From Bradyrhizobium sp. NFR13 (lineage in GTDB: Bacteria; Pseudomonadota; Alphaproteobacteria; Rhizobiales; Xanthobacteraceae), in assembly GCF_900114605.1 (NCBI RefSeq), contig NZ_FOTP01000002.1:248001-312000 (forward strand): a stretch of 64,000 nt of DNA, read 5' to 3'. Within the stretch, counting starts at the first letter, position 1, and the number at the start of each line of letters is the position of its first letter. The notes under the pieces are model-generated. The model was not told where the DNA came from, did no database searches, and was given only the letters and a program-made list of their open reading frames with translations. Shown here piece by piece: positions 9,078-17,813 of the stretch. The position numbers and the translations under genes were made by a program.

Positions 9078-10442
9078 CTAGCGTCGGGACCGCAAGCCGA
9101 AGGCCATGGTGACGCGCGTGCCGCCGTTCGGGCCGTCCTGAATATCGATCATGCCGTCATGGAGCCGAACGATCTCGCGAACCAGATTGAGTCCGAGGCC
9201 GGCGCCACGCGAGCCGCTATTGAGCCGGTAGAACGGCTCGAAGACGCGTTCTCGATCGTTCGGCGGGATGCCGGGGCCTTCATCGGTCACCGAGACCGAA
9301 GACGCGGTGACGCTGACGACTATTTTTCCACGACGTCCGCCGTATTCGATCGCATTGTGGATCAGGTTCGCGAGTGCACGCTCCAATGCCCCCTGATCTC
9401 CTGACAGGGGGGCCTGCTTCACGCTGCTCTCAAATGCGATCTCGTATCCTGCCGCGATGGCAAGCGGCGCGAGATCCGACGTCACATGCTGCGCCACGTC
9501 GACGAGGTCGATATCCGAGCGCGGCATCGCAGTCTGCTTCAACCGTTCGCTATCGAGCAGTTGTTCGGCGAGTGTCGACAGACGGCGAACGTCTTCAAGC
9601 AGACGTGTCGTGTGCGGTCCGGGTTCGGTCGACTCGATCCGCGTTTGCAGAATGGCGATCGGCGTCCGCAATTCATGGGCGGCATCGACCAGAAAGCGCT
9701 GGCGACGGTCGTATCCGTCATCGAGGCGCCGCAGCGCGTCGTTAATGGCCATGACCAGCGGTACGATTTCCTTCGGCACCTGATCGAAACTGAGGCGCGC
9801 GCCTCGCTTGTCCGTGTCGATGCGCTCGGCTTCCGCGGCCGTGAAGCTTAGGCCGAGCAGCGAGCGTCGAACGACCATGGGCGTTGCAATCAGAGTTGTC
9901 AGAGCCATGATGGCGCCGGTAGGCAATACGACACTCAAGAATATTGTCGTGATGGCGAGGACGAGCCGCTGCCATGGCACGATGCCACCTGAGCCGGTCA
10001 GGATCTGGACGCGTCCTCCTGTGGTATCGATCCAACGCATCCTTGCTGTGGGGAGTGGCGGATCGCCGAGGTTCCAGCCGAGGCGGGCCTGTCCGACCTG
10101 ATCCAGCGCATCGCCAATGCGTGCGAATTCGGGTGGCACCTTGCCTTGAGAGACGCGGTGGCCGTCTTTGTCCCTGACGACAAACCACAATTCGGGCATC
10201 ATGCTGCGCTGCTGCACCAATGCGGGTGTCTCGCGGATGGCAATGGCGCCCGCAGCATCGCGCGTAAGAGCATTCTCGATAACACTGATGGTTTCGTCTT
10301 CCGGCTCCAGCGAGACGAGGCATCCAGTCGCCCACAGGACGACGATGACTATCAGCACCAGCGCGGTCAGCATCAGCGCCTGCAGGACGACAAGGCGACT
10401 GACCAGGTGCCACCGCAGGGATTTGCAATCCGCATGGGTCAT
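9078..10442 (-). CDS. sensor histidine kinase, OmpR-system type
   Basis: A 454-residue two-component sensor. It has a membrane segment at about 16-38, a periplasmic sensing region (about 45-155, not recognised), a second membrane segment at about 159-185, a HAMP-like linker, and a HisKA domain with DAAHELRTPI, giving the phospho-accepting histidine at residue 256. The ATPase domain follows with NLIHNAIEYGGR (N box), VTDEGPGIP (G1) and GAGLGLNLVREI (G2). Its ATG overlaps the TGA of the response regulator by four bases, so the two form a coupled pair. Layout resembles QseC/PmrB-like kinases, but the signal cannot be told from sequence. Confidence 0.93.
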   Translation of the reverse strand: MTHADCKSLRWHLVSRLVVLQALMLTALVLIVIVVLWATGCLVSLEPEDETISVIENALTRDAAGAIAIRETPALVQQRSMMPELWFVVRDKDGHRVSQGKVPPEFARIGDALDQVGQARLGWNLGDPPLPTARMRWIDTTGGRVQILTGSGGIVPWQRLVLAITTIFLSVVLPTGAIMALTTLIATPMVVRRSLLGLSFTAAEAERIDTDKRGARLSFDQVPKEIVPLVMAINDALRRLDDGYDRRQRFLVDAAHELRTPIAILQTRIESTEPGPHTTRLLEDVRRLSTLAEQLLDSERLKQTAMPRSDIDLVDVAQHVTSDLAPLAIAAGYEIAFESSVKQAPLSGDQGALERALANLIHNAIEYGGRRGKIVVSVTASSVSVTDEGPGIPPNDRERVFEPFYRLNSGSRGAGLGLNLVREIVRLHDGMIDIQDGPNGGTRVTMAFGLRSRR

Positions 10443-11113
10443 GAAGCGCGCCTGATCAGGTAGCCGATGCCACGAATGGCGTGAATTTCCACACCGGCGT
10501 CGGCGTCGGCCAGTCTGCGGCGGAGCCGCGAGACATGGGTATCGAGGGCGTTGGACTGGATTTCGTCGTCGAAGCCGTAGACTGCTTCTTCGAGGGCGGA
10601 TCGCGCGACGGTCCGGCCGGAGCGCCGCAGCAGCGTTTCCAGCACCAGTAACTCGCGACGCGGCAAAGTCATGACGACACCGGCAACGCTCGCCTGGCGG
10701 TGTTCGGCGCTGTAAGTGAGCTGACCGAGTTGCAGGATTTCGGTCGGCATGTCACTTGGCCGGCGCAGCACGGCGCGCAGCCGCGCCAACAGTTCCTCGA
10801 TCGCAAATGGCTTGGCGAGATAGTCGTCGGCGCCAGTATCCAGTCCGGCCACGCGATCGGCGAGGTCGCCTTGCGCCGTCAATACGATGACGGGCGCCTG
10901 CACGCCACGCGCTCTTAATCTGGGTATCAGCGAGAGGCCGTCGCCATCGGGCAGCTGGCGATCGAGCAGGATGGCTCCATAGCCGTTGGTGAGCAGGGCC
11001 TCCTCGGCCATGCCGATCGTCGCCACGCGGTCGACCACCATATCGTGGCCCTTGAGCGCGGCCGCGAGTGCCGCTGCCATTTCCGGTTCATCCTCGACGA
11101 GAAGCACGCGCAC
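10439..11113 (-). CDS. OmpR-family response regulator
   Basis: A 224-residue DNA-binding response regulator paired with the kinase downstream. The receiver domain has the acidic pocket VEDE (residues 6-9), the phospho-acceptor aspartate at about 51 (ILLDRQLPDGDG), and the conserved lysine in DDYLAKPF. The C-terminal winged helix shows LPRRELLVLETLLRRSGR and SNALDTHVSRLRRRL. The GTG at 11111-11113 is chosen because GAAAGGG lies about nine bases upstream and the protein then begins VRVLLVEDEPEM like its family; a TTG seven codons earlier is less likely. It is the first gene of a minus-strand set running into the kinase, the PmtA-like enzyme and DedA. Confidence 0.92.
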   Translation of the reverse strand: MRVLLVEDEPEMAAALAAALKGHDMVVDRVATIGMAEEALLTNGYGAILLDRQLPDGDGLSLIPRLRARGVQAPVIVLTAQGDLADRVAGLDTGADDYLAKPFAIEELLARLRAVLRRPSDMPTEILQLGQLTYSAEHRQASVAGVVMTLPRRELLVLETLLRRSGRTVARSALEEAVYGFDDEIQSNALDTHVSRLRRRLADADAGVEIHAIRGIGYLIRRAS

Positions 11114-11202
11114 ACAATTACCCTTTCGCCTCAAGCCAAGTGTCGAACCTAGGTGGGGAACATTGCGTCAACGTTACGAACGACGTTGGAGATCCGGAGC
11201 GA

Positions 11203-13308
11203 CTATCCCGCACCGATCAGCGGGATCGCCTCGTCGCGTTCATAGAGATACAGCAGGCAGCGCAGCGCCTCGCCGCGCTCGCCTGTCAGTTTCGGATTGT
11301 CCTGCAGGATCCGCAGCGCTTCGTCCCGCGCCTGCGTGATCAGCTGCGCATGGACCTCCGAGCGGGCGATGCGGAAGCCGGGCATGCCGCTCTGACGCGT
11401 TCCCAATACGTCGCCTTCGCCGCGCAGCTTGAGGTCTTCCTCGGCAATGCGAAAACCGTCAGTGGAGTCCTTGATCACCTTGAGGCGCTTGGTGGCGATC
11501 TCGCCGAGCGGTTCGCGATAGAGCAGGAGGCATGTGGACGCCTCCGAGCCGCGGCCGATGCGGCCGCGGAGCTGATGGAGTTGCGCGAGGCCGAAACGCT
11601 CGGCATTCTCGATCACCATGATGGTGGCGGCGGGTACGTCGACGCCGACTTCCACCACCGTGGTGGCGACAAGGATCTGTGTCTCGCCGGCAGCGAAGCG
11701 CGCCATCGCCGCGTCCTTTTCGGCGCCTTTCATCCGGCCGTGCACGATGCCGACCTTGTCGCCGAACCGCTGCTGCAGGCTCTCGAAACGCTCTTCCGCA
11801 TTGGTGAGTTTCGGGCCGTCCATTTCGGACTCTTCCACCAGCGGCACGATCCAGTAGATCAGCTTGCCGTTGTCGACCGCGCGGCCGATGCCGGCGATGA
11901 CTTCCTGCAGCCGGCTCGCCGACATGGTGCGGGTCTCGATCGGCTGGCGGCCAGCAGGCTTCTCGCGCAGTTCCGAGATGTCCATGTCGCCAAAGTAAGT
12001 CAGCACCAGCGTGCGCGGGATCGGCGTCGCCGACAGTACCAGCACGTCGACCGCACTGCCCTTGTTGGTCAGCGTAAGACGTTCGCGGACGCCGAAGCGA
12101 TGCTGCTCGTCGACGACGGCCAATGCGAGCGCCTTGAACTCCACGTCGTCCTGGATCAGCGCGTGGGTGCCGACGATGAAATCGATCTCGCCGGCGGCGA
12201 GCCGCGCCAGGATATCTTTGCGCTCGCGGCCTTTCTCGCGGCCGGTGAGGATGGCGACGCGCAGGCCCGCGCGCTCGGCCAGCGGCGCGATGGTCTTGAT
12301 ATGCTGGCGCGCGAGGATTTCGGTGGGGGCCATCAATGCGGCCTGCTTGCCGACTTCCGCAACGGCTGCGGCCGCCTGCAGCGCCACGACGGTCTTGCCC
12401 GAGCCGACATCGCCCTGCAGCAGCCGCAGCATGCGCAGCGGCTTGGTGAGATCATCGGCAATGGCCGCGGTCGCCCGCTGCTGCGATTGCGTCAGCGCAT
12501 AGGGCAGGGCGTCGATGACCTTGCGGCGGATGTGACCATCGCCGGCATTGCGATCGCCGGCGGGACGACGGAGTTGCGCACGCACCAGCGCCAGCGCCAG
12601 TTGGCCGGCGAGCAGTTCATCGAAAGCGAGACGCGACCAGAACGGGCCTTCCGGCAGGACGTCGGTGATCTCAACCGGCACATGGACGCGCTGCAACGCC
12701 TCCGCCAGCGTTGGGAACTTGCAACGCCTGATGACTTCCGGGCTGATCCATTCCGGCAGCGCCGGCAGCTTGGTCAGCGCCTGCGCGATGGCCTTGCGCA
12801 GCGAAGTGATCGCGAGGCCCTGGGTCAGCGGATAGACCGCGTCGATGCCCGTGAGCTTGGCGAAGCCTTCCTCGTCGACCACGCGATCGGGATGGGTGAT
12901 CTGCAGCATGCCGTCGAACAGTTGCGTGGTGCCGGACACATAACGCTTCTCGCCGACCGGCAGCAGCTTTTCGATCTGGCCGGGATACGTCCGGAAATAG
13001 GTCAGGATCACCGTGCCGGTGTCGTCGTGGGCATAGACCAGATGCGGTGCGCGGGAGCGGCCGGGCGGCGGCTCGCGATGGCGATCGACGATGACTTCGA
13101 GGGTCACCATGGCGCCGATCTCGGCCTCGTTGATCTTCGGCCTGTCGCGGCGGTCGATCACGCTCACCGGCAGATGGAGCAGCAGATCGACGATGCGCGG
13201 CGTCTCGGCGCGGTCCAGCAGGAAGCGCAGCAGCTTGTCCTGCTTCGGCCCGATGCCGGACATGCTGGTGACCGGGACGAACAGGGGATTGAGCACTTCA
13301 GGGCGCAT
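11203..13308 (-). CDS. recG: ATP-dependent DNA helicase RecG
   Basis: Branched-DNA helicase that processes stalled forks and recombination intermediates. The 701-residue protein has the N-terminal wedge/OB-fold domain (about 50-170) with VVLTYF-like strands, then superfamily 2 helicase motifs: Walker A GDVGSGKTVVALQ, motif Ib GTHALIQ, motif II VVDEQHRFG, motif III LSATPIPRT, and in the second lobe ATTVVEVGVDVP and LHQLRGRIGRG. The C-terminal RecG wedge-contact region with KLRGEGDVLGTRQSG is present. The ATG at 13308 is preferred; the codon before it is TTG. It diverges from sdhE-mfd, another DNA-repair translocase. Confidence 0.97.
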   Translation of the reverse strand: MRPEVLNPLFVPVTSMSGIGPKQDKLLRFLLDRAETPRIVDLLLHLPVSVIDRRDRPKINEAEIGAMVTLEVIVDRHREPPPGRSRAPHLVYAHDDTGTVILTYFRTYPGQIEKLLPVGEKRYVSGTTQLFDGMLQITHPDRVVDEEGFAKLTGIDAVYPLTQGLAITSLRKAIAQALTKLPALPEWISPEVIRRCKFPTLAEALQRVHVPVEITDVLPEGPFWSRLAFDELLAGQLALALVRAQLRRPAGDRNAGDGHIRRKVIDALPYALTQSQQRATAAIADDLTKPLRMLRLLQGDVGSGKTVVALQAAAAVAEVGKQAALMAPTEILARQHIKTIAPLAERAGLRVAILTGREKGRERKDILARLAAGEIDFIVGTHALIQDDVEFKALALAVVDEQHRFGVRERLTLTNKGSAVDVLVLSATPIPRTLVLTYFGDMDISELREKPAGRQPIETRTMSASRLQEVIAGIGRAVDNGKLIYWIVPLVEESEMDGPKLTNAEERFESLQQRFGDKVGIVHGRMKGAEKDAAMARFAAGETQILVATTVVEVGVDVPAATIMVIENAERFGLAQLHQLRGRIGRGSEASTCLLLYREPLGEIATKRLKVIKDSTDGFRIAEEDLKLRGEGDVLGTRQSGMPGFRIARSEVHAQLITQARDEALRILQDNPKLTGERGEALRCLLYLYERDEAIPLIGAG

Positions 13309-13486
13309 CAAACGACTCAGGACTTCGGGTTCAGCAGGGTGATCACGGTATTTGCGAGAGTTGGATGCATTTCAAGGCGAAAGCAATGCGTTAAGAGGTG
13401 CTGACAGGGGCGGAAGCGGAGGCTATATGAGCCTGCCCGGCACGTCCGGGCTTTCTGCGTTTGCGGGCTTTGGGCGGGATGGACAG

Positions 13487-13777
13487 ATGACGGGAACGAC
13501 ACGATCGAGCAACGGCCTGGATGACCGCCGCAAGCGGCTGCTGTTCCGCTGCTGGCACCGCGGCACGCGCGAGATGGATCTCATTCTGGGGCGCTTTGCG
13601 GATGCCGAGATCGGCATTCTGGCGGAGCTCGAACTCAAGCAGCTCGAAGACCTGATCGGCCTCGAAGACCCCGAGCTTTATCCGGCCTTCGTTGGCGATA
13701 CCCAATTGGACGAGCAGTACCGCACGCCGCTGTTCGAGCGCATCAAGCTGTTCCGGAATCTGGACAAGCCTCTATGA
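13487..13777 (+). CDS. sdhE: succinate dehydrogenase assembly factor SdhE (DUF339)
   Basis: A 96-residue protein that promotes covalent flavin attachment to the flavoprotein subunit of succinate dehydrogenase. The core reads LDDRRKRLLFRCWHRGTRE followed by MDLILGRFAD; the RGxxE motif needed for flavinylation (RGTRE) is intact, and a later region LIGLEDPELYP fits the family. The start at 13487 (MTGTTRSSNG) gives a normal length; earlier starts would add an unrelated leader. Its TGA overlaps the mfd ATG by four bases, so translation of the two is coupled even though their functions are unrelated. Confidence 0.93.
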   Translation: MTGTTRSSNGLDDRRKRLLFRCWHRGTREMDLILGRFADAEIGILAELELKQLEDLIGLEDPELYPAFVGDTQLDEQYRTPLFERIKLFRNLDKPL

Positions 13778-16700
13778 AATCCCCCGTTGCCTCGCCGGCC
13801 GCACAGCTTGCGCCCGGCCGTGCGCTGACCTTTGCCAATGTCGCCGAGGGTGCCGAAGGCCTGATCGTTGCCGATCTGGCACGCGCGGTTGCAGCCAAGC
13901 CGAAGCCGCCGGCGGTGAGCCTCACGGTGATCTGCCGTGACGGGCCGCGCATGCAGCAGCTCGCGCGCGCGCTGGAATTCTTCGCGCCGGATTTGCCGGT
14001 GCTGCAATTCCCGGCCTGGGACTGCCAGCCCTACGACCGCGTCTCGCCCCATGGCGGCATTCTCGCGCATCGCATGACCACACTGGCGCGGCTGTCGCGC
14101 CTCACCGGCAGCGACAAGCCGATGATCGTGCTGACCACGGTCAATGCCGTCGTGCAGCGCGTGCCGGCCCGCGAGATCGTCGCGGCGCAGGCGCTGTCTG
14201 TCGCGCCCGGCCATGTGGTGCCGATGGATAGCATCGTCGCCTGGCTCGAACACAACGGCTACACGCGCTCCGGCACGGTGCGTGAGCCCGGCGAATATGC
14301 CGTGCGCGGCGGCATCCTCGATCTGTTTCCGGCCGGTCTCGACCAGCCCGTGCGTTTCGACTTCTTCGGCGACAGTCTGGAATCGATCCGGACCTTCGAT
14401 GCCGAGACGCAGCGCACGCTGCTCGATATGCGCGCGCTCGATCTCGTGCCGGTGTCGGAATTCCAGCTCATCACCGAAACCATCCGCCGCTTCCGCATGG
14501 GCTATGTCGCGCAGTTCGGCGCGCCGGAGCGCGACGATCAGCTCTATGAAGCGGTCAGCGAAGGTCGCCGTCATCCCGGCATGGAGCACTGGCTGCCGCT
14601 GTTCCAGGACCGGATGGAGACGCTGTTCGACTATTTGCCGGGCACGCCGGTCGCCATCGAGCCGCAAAGCGAGGATGCCGCGACCGAACGCTTCAAGCAG
14701 ATCGGCGACTATTACGAAGCCCGCCGCGAAGCCATGGGCATTCCCGGCGGCGGCGCGATTTACAAGCCGCTGCCGCCGGAGCGGCTGTATCTCACCGACA
14801 GCGAATGGCACAAGCGATTGGAAGATATCGCGCTGGCGCGGCTGTCGCCATTCGCATTGCCCGAAGGCACGGCAGGCGCCGTCGATGCTGGGGCGCGGCA
14901 GGGCCGCAACTTCGCGCCGGAACGCGCCGACGCCAATGTGAACGTGTTCGAGCGCGTTGTCGCGCATATCCAGGCGCTGCAGGCCGAGCGCAAGAAGGTC
15001 GTCGTCGCGCTGTGGAGCGAAGGCTCACGCGACCGCATGGCCAGCATGCTGAAGGATCACAAGCTGCTGAACCAGCAGATGGTGAATTCCTGGCGCGTGG
15101 TGCAGGCGACGCCGCGCAACGAGACCATGCTGGCCGTGGTCGGCATGGAGAGTGGTTTCGAAACCGACCAGATTGCCGTCATCAGCGAGCAGGACATTCT
15201 TGGCGACCGTCTGGTGCGGCCGCGCAAGGCAAGCCGCAAGCTCGACAACTTCATCTCGGAAGTCACCTCGCTCTCGGCTGGCGACGTCGTCGTCCATGTC
15301 GAACATGGCATTGGCCGTTTCGTTGGGCTGCAGACGCTGCAGGTTGGCGGCGCGCCGCATGACTGTCTCGAACTGCGCTATGCCAACGAGACCAAGCTGT
15401 TTCTGCCGGTCGAGAATATCGAACTGCTGTCGCGCTACGGCTCCGATCAGACCAATGTGGAGCTCGACAAGCTCGGTGGCTCCGGCTGGCAGGCGCGCAA
15501 GGCCAAGCTCAAGAACCGCATCCAGGAAATTGCCGGCGAACTCATCAAGATCGCAGCCGAGCGGCATCTGCGCGAGACCGAGCGGATCGTCGTCCCGCGC
15601 GAGCAGTATGACGAATTCTGCGCGCGCTTTCCCTATGAGGAGACCGAGGACCAGCAGACCGCGATCAACGCGGCGCTGCACGATCTCGAACATGGCAAGC
15701 CGATGGACCGGCTTGTCTGCGGCGACGTCGGCTTCGGCAAGACGGAGGTGGCCATGCGTGCCACCTTCGCCGTCGCTATGGAAGGCAAGCAGGTCGCAGT
15801 GGTCGTGCCGACCACGCTGCTGGCACGCCAGCACGCCAAGAATTTCGCCGAACGTTTCCGCGGCTTCCCGGTGAATGTTGCGCAGGCCTCGCGTCTCGTC
15901 ACACCGAAGGAACTGACCGCCACCAAGAAGGGCCTTGCGGACGGCTCCGTCGACATCGTCGTCGGCACCCATGCGCTGCTGGGCAAATCCATCAAGTTCA
16001 AGGATCTTGGCCTTGTCGTGGTCGACGAGGAGCAGCACTTTGGCGTGACGCACAAGGAACGGCTGAAGCAGCTCCGCGCCAATGTCCATGTGCTGACGCT
16101 GTCGGCAACGCCGATCCCGCGCACGCTGCAACTCGCACTGACCGGCGTGCGCGACCTGTCGATCATCGCCTCGGCGCCGGTCGATCGTCTGGCGGTGCGC
16201 ACCTTCGTGGCGCCGCATGATCCGCTGATGATCCGCGAGGCGCTGCTGCGCGAGCGCTATCGCGGCGGGCAGGCGTTCTATGTCGTGCCGCGCATCGACG
16301 ATCTCGCCGAGGTGAAGGACTTCCTCGACAAGCATGTGCCTGAGATGAAGGTCGCCGTGGCCCACGGCCAGATGGCGCCGACCGTCATCGAGGACATCAT
16401 GTCGGCCTTCTATGACGGCAAATACGACATCCTGCTGTCGACCACGATCGTGGAATCCGGTCTCGATATCCCGAACGCCAATACGCTGATCATCCACCGC
16501 GCCGACATGTTCGGTCTCGCGCAGCTCTATCAGCTCCGTGGCCGCGTCGGCCGCTCCAAGCTGCGCGCCTATGCGCTGTTCACGCTGCCCGACAAGCAGA
16601 AGATCACCGCGCAGGCGGAGCGCCGGCTGAAGGTGCTGCAGTCGCTGGAGAATCTCGGCGCGGGCTTCCAGCTCGCCTCGCACGATCTGGATATCCGCGG

Positions 16701-17292
16701 CGCCGGCAATCTGCTCGGCGAAGAACAGTCCGGCCACATCAAGGAAGTCGGCTTCGAGCTCTATCAGTCGATGCTGGAAGAAGCGATCGTAGCGCTCAAG
16801 GCCGGCGTGTCCGAGCCGATCGCCGACAGGTGGTCGCCGACCATCACGCTCGGCATGCCGGTGATGATCCCCGACGATTTCGTCGCCGATCTTGCGGTCC
16901 GCCTGTCGCTGTATCGCCGGCTGGCCGATCTCGAAACCGACGATGAGATTGCAGCCTTTGCCGCCGAACTGCGCGACCGTTTCGGCGTGCTGCCGGACGA
17001 GGTCCGCTATCTGTTCAAGATCGCGGCCATCAAGGCCTATTGCCGCCGCGCCAATGTCGAGAAGGTCGATGCCGGTCCGAAGGGCGTTGTGATCTCGTTC
17101 CGCGACAACTCGTTCGCGCAGCCGGACAGACTGGTATTCTTCATCAAGCAGTATGGTCAGGCCGCGAAGGTTCGTCCGGACATGAAGGTGGTGTTCCTGC
17201 AGGATTGGGGAACGCCGGACGAACGTCTCGAAGGCACAACGGAAATCCTGCGCGCGCTGGCGGGTCTCGCGGAGAGCAAGAAGGCGGCGTAA
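13774..17292 (+). CDS. mfd: transcription-repair coupling factor Mfd
   Basis: A 1172-residue ATP-dependent translocase that removes RNA polymerase stalled at lesions and recruits UvrA. The order of domains is normal: UvrB-like N-terminal region (LPVLQFPAWDCQPYDR, about residue 75-90), a CarD-like RNA-polymerase-interaction domain (GDVVVHVEHGIGRF, about 505), and the helicase lobes with GDVGFGKTEVAMRA, VVDEEQHFG, LSATPIPRTLQ, TTIVESGLDIPN and QLRGRVGRS. The C-terminal TRCF domain (about 1020-1130) contains RFGVLPDEVRYLFK. It is translated with coupling to sdhE and diverges from recG. Confidence 0.98.
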   Translation: MKSPVASPAAQLAPGRALTFANVAEGAEGLIVADLARAVAAKPKPPAVSLTVICRDGPRMQQLARALEFFAPDLPVLQFPAWDCQPYDRVSPHGGILAHRMTTLARLSRLTGSDKPMIVLTTVNAVVQRVPAREIVAAQALSVAPGHVVPMDSIVAWLEHNGYTRSGTVREPGEYAVRGGILDLFPAGLDQPVRFDFFGDSLESIRTFDAETQRTLLDMRALDLVPVSEFQLITETIRRFRMGYVAQFGAPERDDQLYEAVSEGRRHPGMEHWLPLFQDRMETLFDYLPGTPVAIEPQSEDAATERFKQIGDYYEARREAMGIPGGGAIYKPLPPERLYLTDSEWHKRLEDIALARLSPFALPEGTAGAVDAGARQGRNFAPERADANVNVFERVVAHIQALQAERKKVVVALWSEGSRDRMASMLKDHKLLNQQMVNSWRVVQATPRNETMLAVVGMESGFETDQIAVISEQDILGDRLVRPRKASRKLDNFISEVTSLSAGDVVVHVEHGIGRFVGLQTLQVGGAPHDCLELRYANETKLFLPVENIELLSRYGSDQTNVELDKLGGSGWQARKAKLKNRIQEIAGELIKIAAERHLRETERIVVPREQYDEFCARFPYEETEDQQTAINAALHDLEHGKPMDRLVCGDVGFGKTEVAMRATFAVAMEGKQVAVVVPTTLLARQHAKNFAERFRGFPVNVAQASRLVTPKELTATKKGLADGSVDIVVGTHALLGKSIKFKDLGLVVVDEEQHFGVTHKERLKQLRANVHVLTLSATPIPRTLQLALTGVRDLSIIASAPVDRLAVRTFVAPHDPLMIREALLRERYRGGQAFYVVPRIDDLAEVKDFLDKHVPEMKVAVAHGQMAPTVIEDIMSAFYDGKYDILLSTTIVESGLDIPNANTLIIHRADMFGLAQLYQLRGRVGRSKLRAYALFTLPDKQKITAQAERRLKVLQSLENLGAGFQLASHDLDIRGAGNLLGEEQSGHIKEVGFELYQSMLEEAIVALKAGVSEPIADRWSPTITLGMPVMIPDDFVADLAVRLSLYRRLADLETDDEIAAFAAELRDRFGVLPDEVRYLFKIAAIKAYCRRANVEKVDAGPKGVVISFRDNSFAQPDRLVFFIKQYGQAAKVRPDMKVVFLQDWGTPDERLEGTTEILRALAGLAESKKAA

Positions 17293-17347
17293 CGACAAAC
17301 AGCCGCCGGCATCGTTGCCGACGGCCGTTCATTGAATGACGCGACGC

Positions 17348-17740
17348 TTACTTCGGATACTTGAATTCCGGAGCAGCCTTCAGCGCTTCCTTGGTGGTGT
17401 TCATCGACGCCACCCACTTGTTGTCCTTGTTCAGGCTCACCTTCACCGATGCCGGCGAGACCGCGACATAGTGTTCGCCCATGCCGAGGAAGCCGCCGAC
17501 CGACAGGATCAGGGCGTCGACCTGATTGTTCTTGATGGCCAGATCGCTGATCTCGCCGATCGTCTCGTCCTTCTGGTTGGTGATGTTCAGGCCCTTGAGC
17601 TTGGACGAGAACATCTCCTCCTTGGAGACGGTCGAGAACTTTGCCTCGGCGGGCGCATTGCCCGTTGTGACTGTCGACTGTGCCAGAACCGGCGTGGCGA
17701 GAAGGGCGAGGGAAGCGGTGATCAGTGCAAGCTTTTTCAT
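17348..17740 (-). CDS. secreted PRC-barrel domain protein
   Basis: A 130-residue exported protein. The start at 17740 gives a clear signal peptide, MKKLALITASLALLATPVLA, with likely cleavage after VLA. The mature part has a PRC-barrel-like fold with SKLKGLNITNQKDETIGEISDLAI and VDALILSVGGFLGMGEHYVAV, typical of the small periplasmic PRC-barrel proteins that rhizobia carry in many copies. Function is unknown; the barrel may bind protein or RNA partners. It ends 55 bases from the mfd stop, in convergent orientation, with no hairpin that I would call a terminator between. Confidence 0.88.
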   Translation of the reverse strand: MKKLALITASLALLATPVLAQSTVTTGNAPAEAKFSTVSKEEMFSSKLKGLNITNQKDETIGEISDLAIKNNQVDALILSVGGFLGMGEHYVAVSPASVKVSLNKDNKWVASMNTTKEALKAAPEFKYPK

Positions 17741-17813
17741 TATCGTTGTCTCCATTGCAGATGCACCTACAATGCGATGTTCGATACTTCGTTCCTGACT
17801 TTATTTCTGGAAC

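Noticed and set aside
11068-13404. A 778-codon open frame on the plus strand
   Set aside because: It is the shadow of recG, which is unambiguous on the minus strand.
15025-17298. A 757-codon open frame on the minus strand
   Set aside because: It mirrors mfd, which has all helicase motifs on the plus strand; the minus product is H/R/D/L-rich without any motif, as expected of an antisense frame in high-GC DNA.
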